Shown: piece by piece, positions 7,565 through 17,178 of the stretch
How the letters are laid out: each line of letters opens with the position of its first letter
How positions within the stretch are numbered: position 1 is the first letter of the stretch
Assembly (NCBI RefSeq): GCF_024172125.1
Contig: NZ_JAMZEA010000005.1
Coordinates: 744,001-808,000 of the forward strand
Direction of reading: 5' to 3'
DNA: 64,000 bases
Source: Actinomadura rupiterrae
GTDB lineage: Bacteria; Actinomycetota; Actinomycetes; Streptosporangiales; Streptosporangiaceae
The notes under the pieces: generated by a model
The model's database searches: none
What the model saw: the letters and a program-made list of their open reading frames with translations, nothing else
Told to the model about the DNA's origin: nothing
Position numbers and translations under genes: made by a program

Positions 7565-8403
7565 GGATGCGGGTGGAGGGGCAGCGGGGCGCTTCCGGCG
7601 CAGGCCACCAGGCGCAGCCGCCGCTCCCCGGGCCCGCCCTCGCCGACGTCGCGGACGTCCCGGTGCTGGGTCGCGCGGTTGTCCCAGATCACCACGTCGC
7701 CCGGCCGCCACCGCCAGCGGACGGTGTTCTCCAGCGCCGTGACGTGCTCCTGGAAGAGGCGGATCAGCGCGGCCGCGTCCGCCTCGTCGCTGAGCCCCGC
7801 GACGCGCCGCGCGTACGCGCCGAGCAGCAGCACCCGCTCCCCCGTCTCGGGGTGGACGGTCACCAGCGGATGGTCGAGGACCCCGTCCGGGCCGGCGTGC
7901 TCGATCCACAGCCGGTCGGCGATCTCGCGCAGCTCGACCGGCAGGTGGTCGTAGGCGGCGGCCGTGTTCGCCCAGACGGTGTCGCCGCCGAACGGCGGGA
8001 CGGTCAGCGCGTGCAGCACCGACACGCCGGGCGGACGCATCGTGTCGCTTCCGTCGGTGTGCCAGCCGCCCGCCGGATCGTCGTCGGCCTCCCAGCTGCC
8101 CCGGTGCCAGGGCGCCGCGCAGCCGGAGCGGACGATCGGGGCCGACGGCTCGCCGAACAGCGCGGCCAGCTCCGCCTGCTCGGAAACGCCGAAATCGCCC
8201 TGGCCGCGGAGGAACAGCACCTTGTGCCGGAGCAGCGCGCGGCGCAGCAGGCGCGCCGTCTCGTCGTCGAGTCCGCTACACAGCCGGACGCCGGTGACCG
8301 CCGCGCCGATCCGTCCGGCGACGGGTTCGACGCGGGCCGCGCGAGCGGCGTGGCGGGCCCGGACGGGACGGGCGGTCGGCAGGTCCAGCAGACGGTACGC
8401 CAT
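7561..8403 (-). CDS. TauD/TfdA-family Fe(II)/2-oxoglutarate dioxygenase
   Basis: A non-haem iron oxygenase of 280 residues. The facial triad is visible as His115-x-Asp117 in GGWHTDGSD and the distal His247 in NRATQHRDV; the basic RRLRLV near 261-266 can hold 2-oxoglutarate. FLRGQG and PPFGGDTVWAN are typical of the alkylsulfatase/taurine dioxygenase branch (AtsK, TauD), so cleavage of a sulfonate or sulfate ester for sulfur supply is the likeliest job, but the substrate cannot be read. I chose ATG 8403 because a promoter ends 6 bp upstream (leaderless). An upstream GTG at 8442 would lie inside the -35 region. No transporter genes flank it. Confidence 0.85.
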   Translation of the reverse strand: MAYRLLDLPTARPVRARHAARAARVEPVAGRIGAAVTGVRLCSGLDDETARLLRRALLRHKVLFLRGQGDFGVSEQAELAALFGEPSAPIVRSGCAAPWHRGSWEADDDPAGGWHTDGSDTMRPPGVSVLHALTVPPFGGDTVWANTAAAYDHLPVELREIADRLWIEHAGPDGVLDHPLVTVHPETGERVLLLGAYARRVAGLSDEADAAALIRLFQEHVTALENTVRWRWRPGDVVIWDNRATQHRDVRDVGEGGPGERRLRLVACAGSAPLPLHPHP

Positions 8404-8409
8404 GGCTTG

Positions 8410-8438
8410 ACGGTAGGCCGCCGTCCCGCAAAAGTCAA
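8410..8438 (-). promoter_or_regulatory. Leaderless promoter of the TauD-type gene
   Basis: On the minus strand TTGACT (8438-8433) and TACCGT (8415-8410) are 17 bp apart, and the ATG begins 7 bp after the -10 box. This spacing leaves no room for a ribosome-binding site and supports the ATG at 8403 as the start. Confidence 0.6.
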
Positions 8439-8536
8439 CCAATCAGGTAGGGATTATCGACTAAGCGCCCACGCCGCACCACGAGAGTGATGCGGCGAAC
8501 CGCGCGAAAGCGGAGGCAGCGAGCGGACGACCGGAC

Positions 8537-8612
8537 GCAGGCGGACGCGCGGTGGCGGCAGGCGGACGCGCGGTGACGGCGAGCGGGCAGCCGGGCGTCA
8601 GGCGGACGGCGC
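8537..8612. repeat. 21-bp tandem array downstream of and into the uppS stop codon
   Basis: Units of 21 bp at 8537-8557 and 8558-8578 differ at one base (core GCAGGCGGACGCGCGGTG). A degenerate unit fills 8579-8599. A further partial copy, CAGGCGGACGGCGCG, covers the last codons and the TGA of uppS (8598-8600). The rest of the 8404-8597 gap has no gene. Confidence 0.75.
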
Positions 8613-9398
8613 GACCGGGAGCGGGTTCGGCTCGGCCCCGCCGTAGCGGCGGTCGCGGCTCGCGTAGACCTCGCAGGCGTGCCAGAGGTGCCGCCGGTCG
8701 AAGTCGGGCCAGAGCGTGTCGAGGAACACCATCTCCGCGTACGCCGACTGCCAGAGCAGGAAGTTCGACGTGCGCTGCTCGCCGGACGAGCGCAGGAACA
8801 GGTCGACGTCCGGGATGCCGGGCTCGTCGAGGTACTTCGCGAACGTCTTCTCGCTGATCTTGTCCGGGTTGACCTTGCCGTCCCGGACGTCCCGGGCGAG
8901 CTGCGCCGCGGCGTCCACGATCTCGGCGCGGCCCCCGTAGTTCACGCAGAACTGGAGGGTGAGGACGTCGTTGTGGCGGGTCATCGCCTCGGCGTCCTCC
9001 AGCTCCTTGATCACGCTGCGCCAGAGCCGCGGCCGCCGCCCGGCCCAGCGCACCCGCACGCCCATCGAGTCCAGCTGGTCGCGGCGGCGGCGGATCACGT
9101 CCCGGTTGAAGCCCATCAGGAACCGCACCTCGTCCGGCGACCGCCGCCAGTTCTCGGTGGAGAACGCGTACGCCGACACGTACGGGATGCCCAGCTCGAT
9201 CGCGCCCATGATCACGTCGAACAGCGAGTCCTCGCCGCGCTTGTGCCCCTCGGTGCGGGGCAGCCCGCGCTGCTTGGCCCAGCGTCCGTTGCCGTCCATC
9301 ACGATCGCCACGTGCCGGGGCACCAGCTCGGCCGGGATCGCGGGCGGGCGCACCCCGGTCGGGTGCGGGTACGGCGGCTGAACGGCGGCCCTGCTCAA
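8598..9398 (-). CDS. uppS: Isoprenyl (undecaprenyl/decaprenyl-type) diphosphate synthase
   Basis: A cis-prenyltransferase of 266 residues that condenses isopentenyl diphosphate units into the lipid carrier for peptidoglycan and other cell-wall polymers. Diagnostic motifs are [17 protein letters not shown] (catalytic Asp and the P-loop-like segment), [18 protein letters not shown], and the signature [14 protein letters not shown] near the C-terminus. I place the start at the TTG at 9398, which overlaps the recO stop as TTGA and has AGGGAGACAG upstream. Longer readings run through recO in another phase. Chain length (C50 or C55) cannot be told from sequence by eye. It is translationally coupled to recO. 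Confidence 0.93.
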   Translation of the reverse strand: MSRAAVQPPYPHPTGVRPPAIPAELVPRHVAIVMDGNGRWAKQRGLPRTEGHKRGEDSLFDVIMGAIELGIPYVSAYAFSTENWRRSPDEVRFLMGFNRDVIRRRRDQLDSMGVRVRWAGRRPRLWRSVIKELEDAEAMTRHNDVLTLQFCVNYGGRAEIVDAAAQLARDVRDGKVNPDKISEKTFAKYLDEPGIPDVDLFLRSSGEQRTSNFLLWQSAYAEMVFLDTLWPDFDRRHLWHACEVYASRDRRYGGAEPNPLPVAPSA

Positions 9399-10360
9399 AC
9401 TGTCTCCCTGTCGGTCGTCCCGCCGCTCCCGGCGGGTTGTTCGGCGTCCCGGCCCCCGGATGCGCCCCGGGCCCCCGGGACATCTCCGGCCCCGGGGAAG
9501 TCCCCGGCTCCCGGAACGTCCCTGGCCCCGAGGAAGTCCCTGGCCCCGGAGAGGTCTCCAGCGCCGGAGAGGTCCCCGGCCTCGGGGGTGTCCGGGCCGC
9601 GCTCGGGCACGGCGGTGCCGCGCTCGCCGGAGTCGCGTTCGACGTGGCGGAGGGAGCGGATGCCGTGCTCCAGGTGCCACTGGAGGTAGGCGGCCACCAG
9701 GCCGCTGCACTCCGTCCTATGCCGCTGCTCGGAGTCGTCGGCGTAGTCCCACTCGCCGCGCAGCAGCGCCAGCATCAGCGCGAACGTCGGCGGCGCGGGC
9801 GTGGCGGTGCCGGGCTGCCGGCAGCGGGCGCACATCGCGCCGCCGCCCGCGATGGAGAAGCCGCGCAGCTGGCCGCGGTCGCCGCAGCGGCCGCACTCGT
9901 CCAGCGCCGGGGCCCAGCCCGCCACCGACAGCGACCGCAGCAGGAACGCGTCCAGCACCAGGCGCGGGTCGTGCGTGCCGTCCGCCAGCGTGCGCAGGCC
10001 GCCGAGCAGCAGCAGGAACTGGCGCAGCGCGGGCTCGCGCTCGGCGGCGGTCAGTTTCTCGGCGGTCTCCAGCATCGCCGTCCCGGCGGTGTACCGCGGG
10101 TAGTCGACGACCAGCCGCTCGCCGTACGGCCGGAGCGTCTCGGCCTGGGTGATCAGGTCGAGCGAGCGCCGCTCGTAGAGCTGCAGGTCGACGTGCGTGA
10201 ACGGCTCCAGCCGCGCCCCGAACCGGGACCGGGTCTTGCGCACCCCCTTGGCCGCCGCGCGGAGCCGGCCGGAGCGCCGGGTCAGCACGGTCACGATGCG
10301 ATCGGCCTCGCCCAGCTTCTGGGTGCGCAGGACGATGCCTTCGTCGCGGTAGAGGGTCAC
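9395..10360 (-). CDS. recO: DNA repair protein RecO with a repetitive C-terminal tail
   Basis: A recombination mediator that loads RecA onto SSB-coated DNA in the RecFOR pathway. The N-terminal OB fold starts [21 protein letters not shown] helical domain follows with a zinc-binding set CGRCGDRG and CARC near residues 155-180. The body ends at about residue 240. After it comes roughly 75 extra residues rich in Gly, Ala, Asp and Pro, built of six-residue repeats such as GAGDLS and GARDVP. Most RecO proteins lack this. The GTG at 10360 gives the family's usual start; an upstream in-frame GTG at 10378 would add six residues. uppS is coupled downstream. Confidence 0.9.
   Translation of the reverse strand: MTLYRDEGIVLRTQKLGEADRIVTVLTRRSGRLRAAAKGVRKTRSRFGARLEPFTHVDLQLYERRSLDLITQAETLRPYGERLVVDYPRYTAGTAMLETAEKLTAAEREPALRQFLLLLGGLRTLADGTHDPRLVLDAFLLRSLSVAGWAPALDECGRCGDRGQLRGFSIAGGGAMCARCRQPGTATPAPPTFALMLALLRGEWDYADDSEQRHRTECSGLVAAYLQWHLEHGIRSLRHVERDSGERGTAVPERGPDTPEAGDLSGAGDLSGARDFLGARDVPGAGDFPGAGDVPGARGASGGRDAEQPAGSGGTTDRETV
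9482..9589. repeat. In-frame 18-bp tandem repeats in the recO 3' end
   Basis: Five clean 18-bp units run from 9500 to 9589, each beginning GTCCC or GTCTC and containing CGGCCCCG-like cores, with a degenerate copy before them. Because 18 is a multiple of three they encode hexapeptides (GAGD followed by two residues). Confidence 0.85.
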
Positions 10361-10545
10361 CCGCCCATTGTCGCCCACGTCCGGACGTGCCCCCGCACGA
10401 GATCACCCGATCCGCGCACACTCCGCACATCCCCGGCACGATCGGCGCGCCGAAACGAGATCATTACGCTCCGCGACCGGATTCGGCCGGGCGACGTTGG
10501 CCGAAGATGTGGCCCAAGTCACTCCGGGGATGGCAGCGTTGAACC

Positions 10546-11574
10546 ATGAGATGCACCATCGTGCCGCCGCACATCCTCGACCACATGGCCCGCGAGGCCG
10601 ACGAACCCGAGCTGCGCGAGCTCGCCCGCCGCAGCCTGGTGATCAGCTCCGCCCAGCGCACCGAGCGCCGGGTGCTGCCGGTCGCCGCCCCGTCCGCCAC
10701 GCAGGACTTCAACCCGAGCCGCACCATCAAGGACGCCGGCCATACCGAGACGCTGCCGGGCAAGACCGTCCGCGCCGAGGGCGCCGGGCCGACCTCCGAC
10801 GCCACGGTCAACACCGCCTACGACTGGCTCGGCGTGGTGTTCGACTTCTACGAGACCGCCTACCAGCGGGACTCGATCGACGGCGCCGGGCTGCCGATGA
10901 TCTCCACCGTGCACTACGGCCAGAACTACGACAACGCCTTCTGGAACGGCGAGCAGATGGTCTACGGGGACGGCGACGGCACGCTGTTCACCGCGTTCAC
11001 AGGCCCGCTCGACGTCACCGGGCACGAGCTCACCCACGGCGTCACCCAGTACACCGCCGCGCTGGAGTACTACGGCCAGTCCGGCGCGCTCAACGAGTCG
11101 GTCTCGGACGTGTTCGGCTCGCTGATCAAGCAGTACCACCTCGGCCAGACCGCCGACCAGGCCGACTGGCTGATCGGGCAGGGCCTGCTCGCCAAGAGCG
11201 TGCACGGCGTGGCGCTGCGCTCGATGAAGGCGCCCGGCACGGCCTACGACGACCCGCAGCTCGGCAAGGACCCGCAGCCCGCCGACATGGCGCACTACGT
11301 CGACACGTACCGTGACAACGGCGGGGTGCACATCAACTCGGGCATCCCGAACCGGGCGTTCTACCTCGCCTCCGCGGCGATCGGCGGGCACGCCTGGGAG
11401 AAGGCCGGGAAGATCTGGTACCAGACGCTGACCGGCGGGAAGCTGGCGGCCACGGCGGACTTCGCCGCGTTCGCCGCCGCGACGGTCGAGACCGCCGGGT
11501 CGCTGTACGGCGCGTCCGGCGCGGAGGCGTCCGCGGTACGGCAGGCGTGGACGGGGGTAGGCGTCCACGTGTGA
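10546..11574 (+). CDS. Protealysin-like M4 metalloprotease (no signal peptide)
   Basis: A 342-residue thermolysin-family zinc protease. It lacks a signal peptide and begins with the short protealysin-type propeptide (MRCTIVPPHILDHMAREAD, with the PPHIL motif) of about 45 residues. Catalytic parts are HELTH at 160-164, Glu184 in GALNESVSD, and His262 in VHINSGIPNRAFYL. Such enzymes from Serratia and other bacteria are intracellular or released without Sec. The next gene encodes the cognate emfourin-type inhibitor, so this is a protease-inhibitor operon. The ATG at 10546 gives the expected propeptide; its ribosome-binding site is weak. It diverges from recO across a 185-bp gap that should hold both promoters. 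Confidence 0.92.
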   Translation: MRCTIVPPHILDHMAREADEPELRELARRSLVISSAQRTERRVLPVAAPSATQDFNPSRTIKDAGHTETLPGKTVRAEGAGPTSDATVNTAYDWLGVVFDFYETAYQRDSIDGAGLPMISTVHYGQNYDNAFWNGEQMVYGDGDGTLFTAFTGPLDVTGHELTHGVTQYTAALEYYGQSGALNESVSDVFGSLIKQYHLGQTADQADWLIGQGLLAKSVHGVALRSMKAPGTAYDDPQLGKDPQPADMAHYVDTYRDNGGVHINSGIPNRAFYLASAAIGGHAWEKAGKIWYQTLTGGKLAATADFAAFAAATVETAGSLYGASGAEASAVRQAWTGVGVHV

Positions 11575-11636
11575 CCGTGAGATTCTCACCCTGGGTGGGA
11601 ATCCCGGTCCGCGCGACGAGAGCGGAGGAGACCTTG

Positions 11637-11888
11637 GTGAAGGTGACGGTGGTCCGAAGCGGCGGTTTCGCCGGGATCGAGCGGCGCGGCCAGGCCGACA
11701 GCGCCGACGACCCCCTGCTGGCAGGGCTGGTAGGCCGCGTCGACCTGGCGAAGGTCCCTCCGCCCGGCCGCATCCCCGACCAGTTCGTCTACGACATCGA
11801 CATCGACGGCCGGGAGGCCGTGGTCGGCGAGGCGCAGCTGACCGGGCCGCTGCGGGAGCTCGTCCACCACGTCCTCGACGGAGGCTGA
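11637..11888 (+). CDS. Emfourin-type inhibitor of the M4 protease
   Basis: An 83-residue protein starting VKVTVVRSGGFAGIERRGQ, with a following PPPGRIPDQFVYDIDIDG segment and a C-terminal helix (LRELVHHVL). This matches the layout of emfourin (M4in), the slow-binding inhibitor encoded with protealysin. I chose the GTG at 11637 because GGAGGAG ends 6 nt upstream. The open frame could begin earlier (11547), inside the protease gene, but then it lacks a ribosome-binding site. Position and size fit an inhibitor that keeps the intracellular protease silent. The match is by sequence feel and operon context, not by alignment. Confidence 0.8.
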   Translation: MKVTVVRSGGFAGIERRGQADSADDPLLAGLVGRVDLAKVPPPGRIPDQFVYDIDIDGREAVVGEAQLTGPLRELVHHVLDGG

Positions 11889-11894
11889 AGGGGG

Positions 11895-11932
11895 TTTCCG
11901 GGTGCCGACCCCGCGCGGGCGGCACCCGGAAA
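11895..11932. terminator. Perfect hairpin between the protease-inhibitor operon and leuA
   Basis: TTTCCGGGTGCCG pairs perfectly with CGGCACCCGGAAA around a 12-nt loop. It sits just after the inhibitor stop and upstream of the convergent leuA end, with A/T at the stem base on both sides, so it can serve both directions. Confidence 0.8.
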
Positions 11933-12005
11933 GCTCTCCTCGACCGGCCGACCGCCGACCGGCCGACCGGACGTCGGTCCGTCCCGGCCCGGACGGCGCG
12001 TGCCG

Positions 12006-13766
<1,761 letters not shown>

Positions 13767-13774
13767 TCAGATTC

Positions 13775-13816
13775 CCGCAGCGAGGGAGCCGACCTGACTA
13801 CAGGCCCCCGCTGCGG
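13775..13816 (-). promoter_or_regulatory. Possible leucine attenuator stem
   Basis: CGCTGCGG (plus strand 13809-13816) and CCGCAGCG (13775-13782) are perfect complements 26 bp apart. The upstream arm lies within the last codons of the leader peptide, so ribosome position on the leucine codons could control whether this stem forms. A classic terminator with a T-run is not visible. Confidence 0.4.
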
Positions 13817-13845
13817 CCGCTAAGGAGAAGCAGGTCCGCGAACAC
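13798..13845 (-). CDS. leuL: leuA leader peptide with four consecutive leucine codons
   Basis: A 15-codon frame reading MFADLLLLSGRSGGL and ending TAG, about 85 bp upstream of leuA on the same strand. The four adjacent codons are CTG CTT CTC CTT, including the CTT codon that is rare in such GC-rich genomes. That is the usual design of a leucine attenuation leader. The start could be the GTG at 13845, without a ribosome-binding site and possibly leaderless after a TTAGCT -10 element. An in-frame ATG at 13869 would give 23 residues. It is too short to be seen by ordinary gene calling. Confidence 0.65.
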   Translation of the reverse strand: MFADLLLLSGRSGGL

Positions 13846-13936
13846 GGTTGTCAAGCTAACAGATCCCATCCGCAACACGGAAACCACGTCTCGCGATCTG
13901 AGATGATCGTTTCTCGCGCGGCTCCTACCAGCGTAT

Positions 13937-14707
13937 TCAGGAAAGCCGTGTCGGGACGAGTACGGAGAGGCATGTCACACAGCCCTCCAGGGCCTCGAAC
14001 TCGCCGATGTCCACGACCGTGACGCGGAAGCCGTCCGCGGCGAGTAGATCGGCGGTGCGCGGCGCGGATGCGGAGAGCAGCAGGTGGTCCGGGCCGAGCA
14101 CGACCACGTGCGCGCCGGCCGGCTCGGGCGCGACCCGCAGCCCCGGCAGCGCCGAGGTGTCCAGCCACTCCGGGACGCCGATCAGCGAGCCGTCCGGGAG
14201 CGCGGTCATCGCCGACTTCAGGTGCAGCGCGCCCCGCACGTCCACCGGGACGGTCCGGCGCCCGCCGACGAGCCGGGCGAGCTGGCAGATGCCCTCCTCG
14301 TTGGTGCGCTCGCCGCGCCCGACGTAGACGGTGTCGCCGGCCGCCAGCACGTCGCCGCCGTCCAGGGTGCCGGGCTCGGTGATCCGCTCGATCCGGAGCC
14401 CGAGATCGCGGACGACCGCCTCGGTGCCCGCGACCTCGGCGCGCCGCTCCGGCGCGCCCGGCAGGGCCAGGACGGCGGTGTCCCCGCAGACGACGACGGT
14501 GTCCTCGACGAACACCGCGTCGGGCGCATCGTCGGCCTCCGGGACGGCCCGGACGCTCCAGCCCGCCGCGCGCAGCGCCGCCGTGTAGGCGTCGTGCTGG
14601 CGGCGGGCGAGCGCCAGGTCCACCGGCCGGCGCTCGATGTGGGTGACGATCCCCTCCGCGAGCCGGGGTCCCGGCCGCCGCACCAGCGCGATCCCTGCGT
14701 CCGCCAT
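13937..14707 (-). CDS. Dimethylarginine dimethylaminohydrolase (DDAH)
   Basis: A 256-residue guanidine-modifying enzyme of the amidinotransferase fold. It hydrolyses N-omega-methylated arginines to citrulline and methylamines. Supporting motifs are VFVEDTVVV (acidic substrate-binding site), the GTLDGGDVL turn, LHLKSAMTALPDG (catalytic His) and the C-terminal EGCVTCLSVLV, where Cys246 is the expected nucleophile. The ATG at 14707 is preceded by GGGAGGGGCGAGAGC. Arginine deiminase and related enzymes share the fold, but length and the VTCLSVL ending fit DDAH best. leuA follows on the same strand with its own leader, so the two are probably not one operon. Confidence 0.88.
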   Translation of the reverse strand: MADAGIALVRRPGPRLAEGIVTHIERRPVDLALARRQHDAYTAALRAAGWSVRAVPEADDAPDAVFVEDTVVVCGDTAVLALPGAPERRAEVAGTEAVVRDLGLRIERITEPGTLDGGDVLAAGDTVYVGRGERTNEEGICQLARLVGGRRTVPVDVRGALHLKSAMTALPDGSLIGVPEWLDTSALPGLRVAPEPAGAHVVVLGPDHLLLSASAPRTADLLAADGFRVTVVDIGEFEALEGCVTCLSVLVPTRLS

Positions 14708-14802
14708 GCTCTCGCCCCTCCCGGGCCCGTGCGGGCCGTCCCCGCCGTCCGTGCCGCGGCCGGCGGGCGTTCCCTGTGAGGTTAGTGTGCGGCGCTGTGA
14801 GG

Positions 14803-15414
14803 TCAGTGTGCGGCGCCTTCGGTCATGGTGATGACTCCGAGCGCGTGCGCGCGGCTCATGCCGAGGAGCTGGGCGACGCGGTGCAGGGTCTGCCGCTCGG
14901 GCTCGTCCAGGGGGCCGTCGGCCAGCCCGATCCGGACGCAGCGGGCGAGGAACCACTCCTTCGCCTCGACGGCCAGGCCGGTCCCGGCCCGCGCGACCTC
15001 CTCCTCCAGGAAGGCGTCGCGCAGCTCAAGGTCGGTGTCCACGGCGTCGTCGTCGTAGCCGGGCTCGCCGTAGCCGGTGACGGCCTCGATCGCGCGGGCG
15101 CGGCTGCGCTCGTCGTCGGGGTCCCCGGCGCGCAGCACGAGCCCGGCGGCGGCGCGCATCCCGGCGGGCAGCGCGGCGGCGAGCTGCTGGGCGGTCGGGG
15201 TGCGCAGCGCCGACACGGCGAACCGGGTCCTGCAGACGCGGCACTCCACCACCTCGCCCAGGCGGCGCAGCGGGACGACCGGGAGGAAGAAGAGGGTGAG
15301 CCAGCGGCGGGCGGACCGGCGGCGGTAGGCGCGGTCCCCGCCGCAGCGCGGACAGTGGAAGATCCCCTCACCCGTCGCGCGGAAGAACACCGAAAAGCCG
15401 AAAACAAGCAACAC
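14803..15414 (-). CDS. Zinc-ribbon plus TerB-like domain protein
   Basis: A 203-residue cytoplasmic protein. The start is the GTG at 15414, behind GGAGGAGAGACCG. The first 75 residues hold a zinc ribbon: CPRCGGDRAYRRR and, after the hydrophobic LTLFFLPVVPL, a second pair CRVC. The C-terminal third (FLARCVRIGLADGPLDEPE, then QTLHRVAQLLGMSRAHAL) resembles the helical TerB/tellurite-resistance module, which has an Asp/Glu-rich metal-binding-like pocket. Proteins with this pairing are widespread in actinobacteria and are not characterised. No ter operon is nearby, so tellurite resistance should not be inferred. Confidence 0.65.
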   Translation of the reverse strand: MLLVFGFSVFFRATGEGIFHCPRCGGDRAYRRRSARRWLTLFFLPVVPLRRLGEVVECRVCRTRFAVSALRTPTAQQLAAALPAGMRAAAGLVLRAGDPDDERSRARAIEAVTGYGEPGYDDDAVDTDLELRDAFLEEEVARAGTGLAVEAKEWFLARCVRIGLADGPLDEPERQTLHRVAQLLGMSRAHALGVITMTEGAAH

Positions 15415-15513
15415 CGGTCTCTCCTCCCATAACGGACGCATCCAAACTACCGATCCCCGCCGCCTCCCGCGTCCCGCACGATCAACCGGGCACCCGCCCC
15501 CTACGCTGGGCAC

Positions 15514-16128
15514 ATGACCGGTGACATGGGACGGCCCGAGTTCCTGCCGCCCGAGGAGGAGCCGCGGGCGCCCGCTCCCGGACCGGGACCGGAACTCCCG
15601 GCCCGGCCCGCGCGGCGCCGCCGCGCCGGGACGCTCTGGAGCGTGCTGACCGTACTGTCCGCCGGGACCCTGCTGGTGTCGGCGTTCCTGCCGTGGGCGC
15701 GGCTGGAGATGCTCACCGAGCTGCTCGGCGCCACGGTCAGCGACGACCTCGGCTCGGTGGCGGGCATCGAGCTGGACGGCACCATCGTGGTCGTCCCGGT
15801 GCTGGCCCTCGCCGCGGCGGCGCTCGCGCTCTGGGGCTCGGTCGGCCGGGACGCCCGGATCGGCTCGCTCGCCGCGCTGCCGGGGGCGCTCGCGCTGGTC
15901 GCCTGCGTCCTGTTCGCGCTGCGGCTGGGCCGGGCGAGCGACCACTTCAACGACGACGGCGCGCTGCTCGCGTCCCGCACGCACGCCACGCTCGCCTACG
16001 GCTGGTACCTGGGCGTCGCCGCGTCCCTGCTGGTCGTGGGGTTCAGCCTGGCCCGCCCGGTCGCCGTCCGGGCGCGCGGCCGGGTGCGGTCCCGGACGGC
16101 CGTCGCCGAGGCCCCCGAGCAGCCCTGA
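15514..16128 (+). CDS. Small membrane protein, four transmembrane segments
   Basis: A 204-residue protein of unknown function. After a 35-residue acidic/Pro-rich N-terminus and a basic patch (RPARRRRAG), four hydrophobic segments can be read: LWSVLTVLSAGTLLVSAFLP, a VVPVLALAAAALALW segment, ALPGALALVACVLFAL, and YLGVAASLLVVGFSL. The loop between the first two is long and probably outside. The start could be the ATG at 15514 or the one at 15526 (MGRPEFLPPEE); neither has a convincing ribosome-binding site. It diverges from the TerB-like gene and converges on era. No named family recognised. Confidence 0.75.
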   Translation: MTGDMGRPEFLPPEEEPRAPAPGPGPELPARPARRRRAGTLWSVLTVLSAGTLLVSAFLPWARLEMLTELLGATVSDDLGSVAGIELDGTIVVVPVLALAAAALALWGSVGRDARIGSLAALPGALALVACVLFALRLGRASDHFNDDGALLASRTHATLAYGWYLGVAASLLVVGFSLARPVAVRARGRVRSRTAVAEAPEQP

Positions 16129-16173
16129 CCCGTCCGGACGGCCGGCCCGCCGGCCGCCGGCGGTGGAAGCCGA

Positions 16174-17109
16174 TCAGTCGTAGAAGCCGAGGCGGCGGAG
16201 CTGCTTGGGGTCGCGCTGCCAGTCCTTGAGGACCTTGATCCGCAGGTCGAGGAAGACCTTGGTGCCGAGCAGGGCCTCGATCTGCCGCCGGGCGCGCTGC
16301 CCGACGTCCTTCAGCCGGGCGCCCTTGTGCCCGATGATGATGCCCTTCTGGCTGTCCCGCTCGACGTAGAGGTGGGCGTAGATGTCGGTGAGGTCCTCGC
16401 GGCCCTCGCGCGGGGACATCTCGTCCACGGTGACGGCGATCGAGTGCGGCAGCTCGTCCCGGACGCCCTCCAGCGCGGCCTCGCGGATCAGCTCGGCGAC
16501 CAGCACCTGCTCCGGCTCGTCGGTCAGGTCGCCCTCGGGGTAGAGCGGGTAGCCCTCCGGCAGGTGGTTGATCAGCAGGTCGCCCACCACGTCCACCTGG
16601 AAGCCGTCCTCCGCGGAGCAGGGCACGATGTCGGCGAAGGTCCCCAGCTCCCCGACCGCGAGCAGCTGCCTGGCGACCTGCTCGGGCGTGGCGAGGTCGG
16701 TCTTGGTGACGATCGCGACGACCGGCGTCCGCTTCACGTTCGCCAGCTCGCGCGCGATGTACTTGTCGCCGGGGCCGACCGGCTGGTCCGCCGGGACGCA
16801 GAAGCCGATCACGTCGACCTCGGTGAGGGTGGACCGGACCAGGCTGTCCAGCCGCTCGCCGAGCAGCGTGCGCGGCTTGTGCAGGCCGGGGGTGTCGACC
16901 ACGACGAGCTGGGCGTCCGGCCGGTGCACGATGCCCCGGATCGCCCGCCGGGTGGTCTGCGGGCGGCTGCTGGTGATCGCCACCTTCGTCCCCACCAGCG
17001 CGTTCATCAGGGTGGACTTGCCGACGTTGGGCCGTCCGACGAAGCAGGCGAACCCGGACCGGAACGGCTCGGGCTGCGGGGTCTCGGCTGGCGATCCTGG
17101 CGCTGTCAC
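16174..17109 (-). CDS. era: GTPase Era
   Basis: An essential small GTPase that binds 16S rRNA near its 3' end and checks maturation of the 30S subunit. The 311 residues contain G1 GRPNVGKST, G2 around TRRAIRGI, G3 DTPGLHKP and G4 TKTDLA, then a C-terminal KH domain (IIGHKGARLKDVGQRARRQI) ending DPKQLRRLGFYD. The GTG at 17109 starts it. In many actinobacteria era follows ybeY, corC and cytidine deaminase genes. Here a regulator, an MMPL exporter and other genes intervene between corC and era. The stop codon lies in the first of two weakly similar 17-bp units (16157-16190). Confidence 0.95.
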   Translation of the reverse strand: MTAPGSPAETPQPEPFRSGFACFVGRPNVGKSTLMNALVGTKVAITSSRPQTTRRAIRGIVHRPDAQLVVVDTPGLHKPRTLLGERLDSLVRSTLTEVDVIGFCVPADQPVGPGDKYIARELANVKRTPVVAIVTKTDLATPEQVARQLLAVGELGTFADIVPCSAEDGFQVDVVGDLLINHLPEGYPLYPEGDLTDEPEQVLVAELIREAALEGVRDELPHSIAVTVDEMSPREGREDLTDIYAHLYVERDSQKGIIIGHKGARLKDVGQRARRQIEALLGTKVFLDLRIKVLKDWQRDPKQLRRLGFYD

Positions 17110-17178
17110 GTCACCAATTGTCGCCGACGCGGCGCAGCGCCTCGTCCACCGCCGCCCCGGCTCGCGGCGGGACGGCGG

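Noticed and set aside
10361-10378. Earlier GTG start of recO at 10378
   Set aside because: The family usually starts at the residues matching the GTG at 10360; neither start has a strong ribosome-binding site, so this is a preference.
13843-13857. TGACAACCGTG near the leuA leader, similar to the Zur box
   Set aside because: Only the left half matches; the right half of the palindrome is missing, and leuA is not an expected zinc target.
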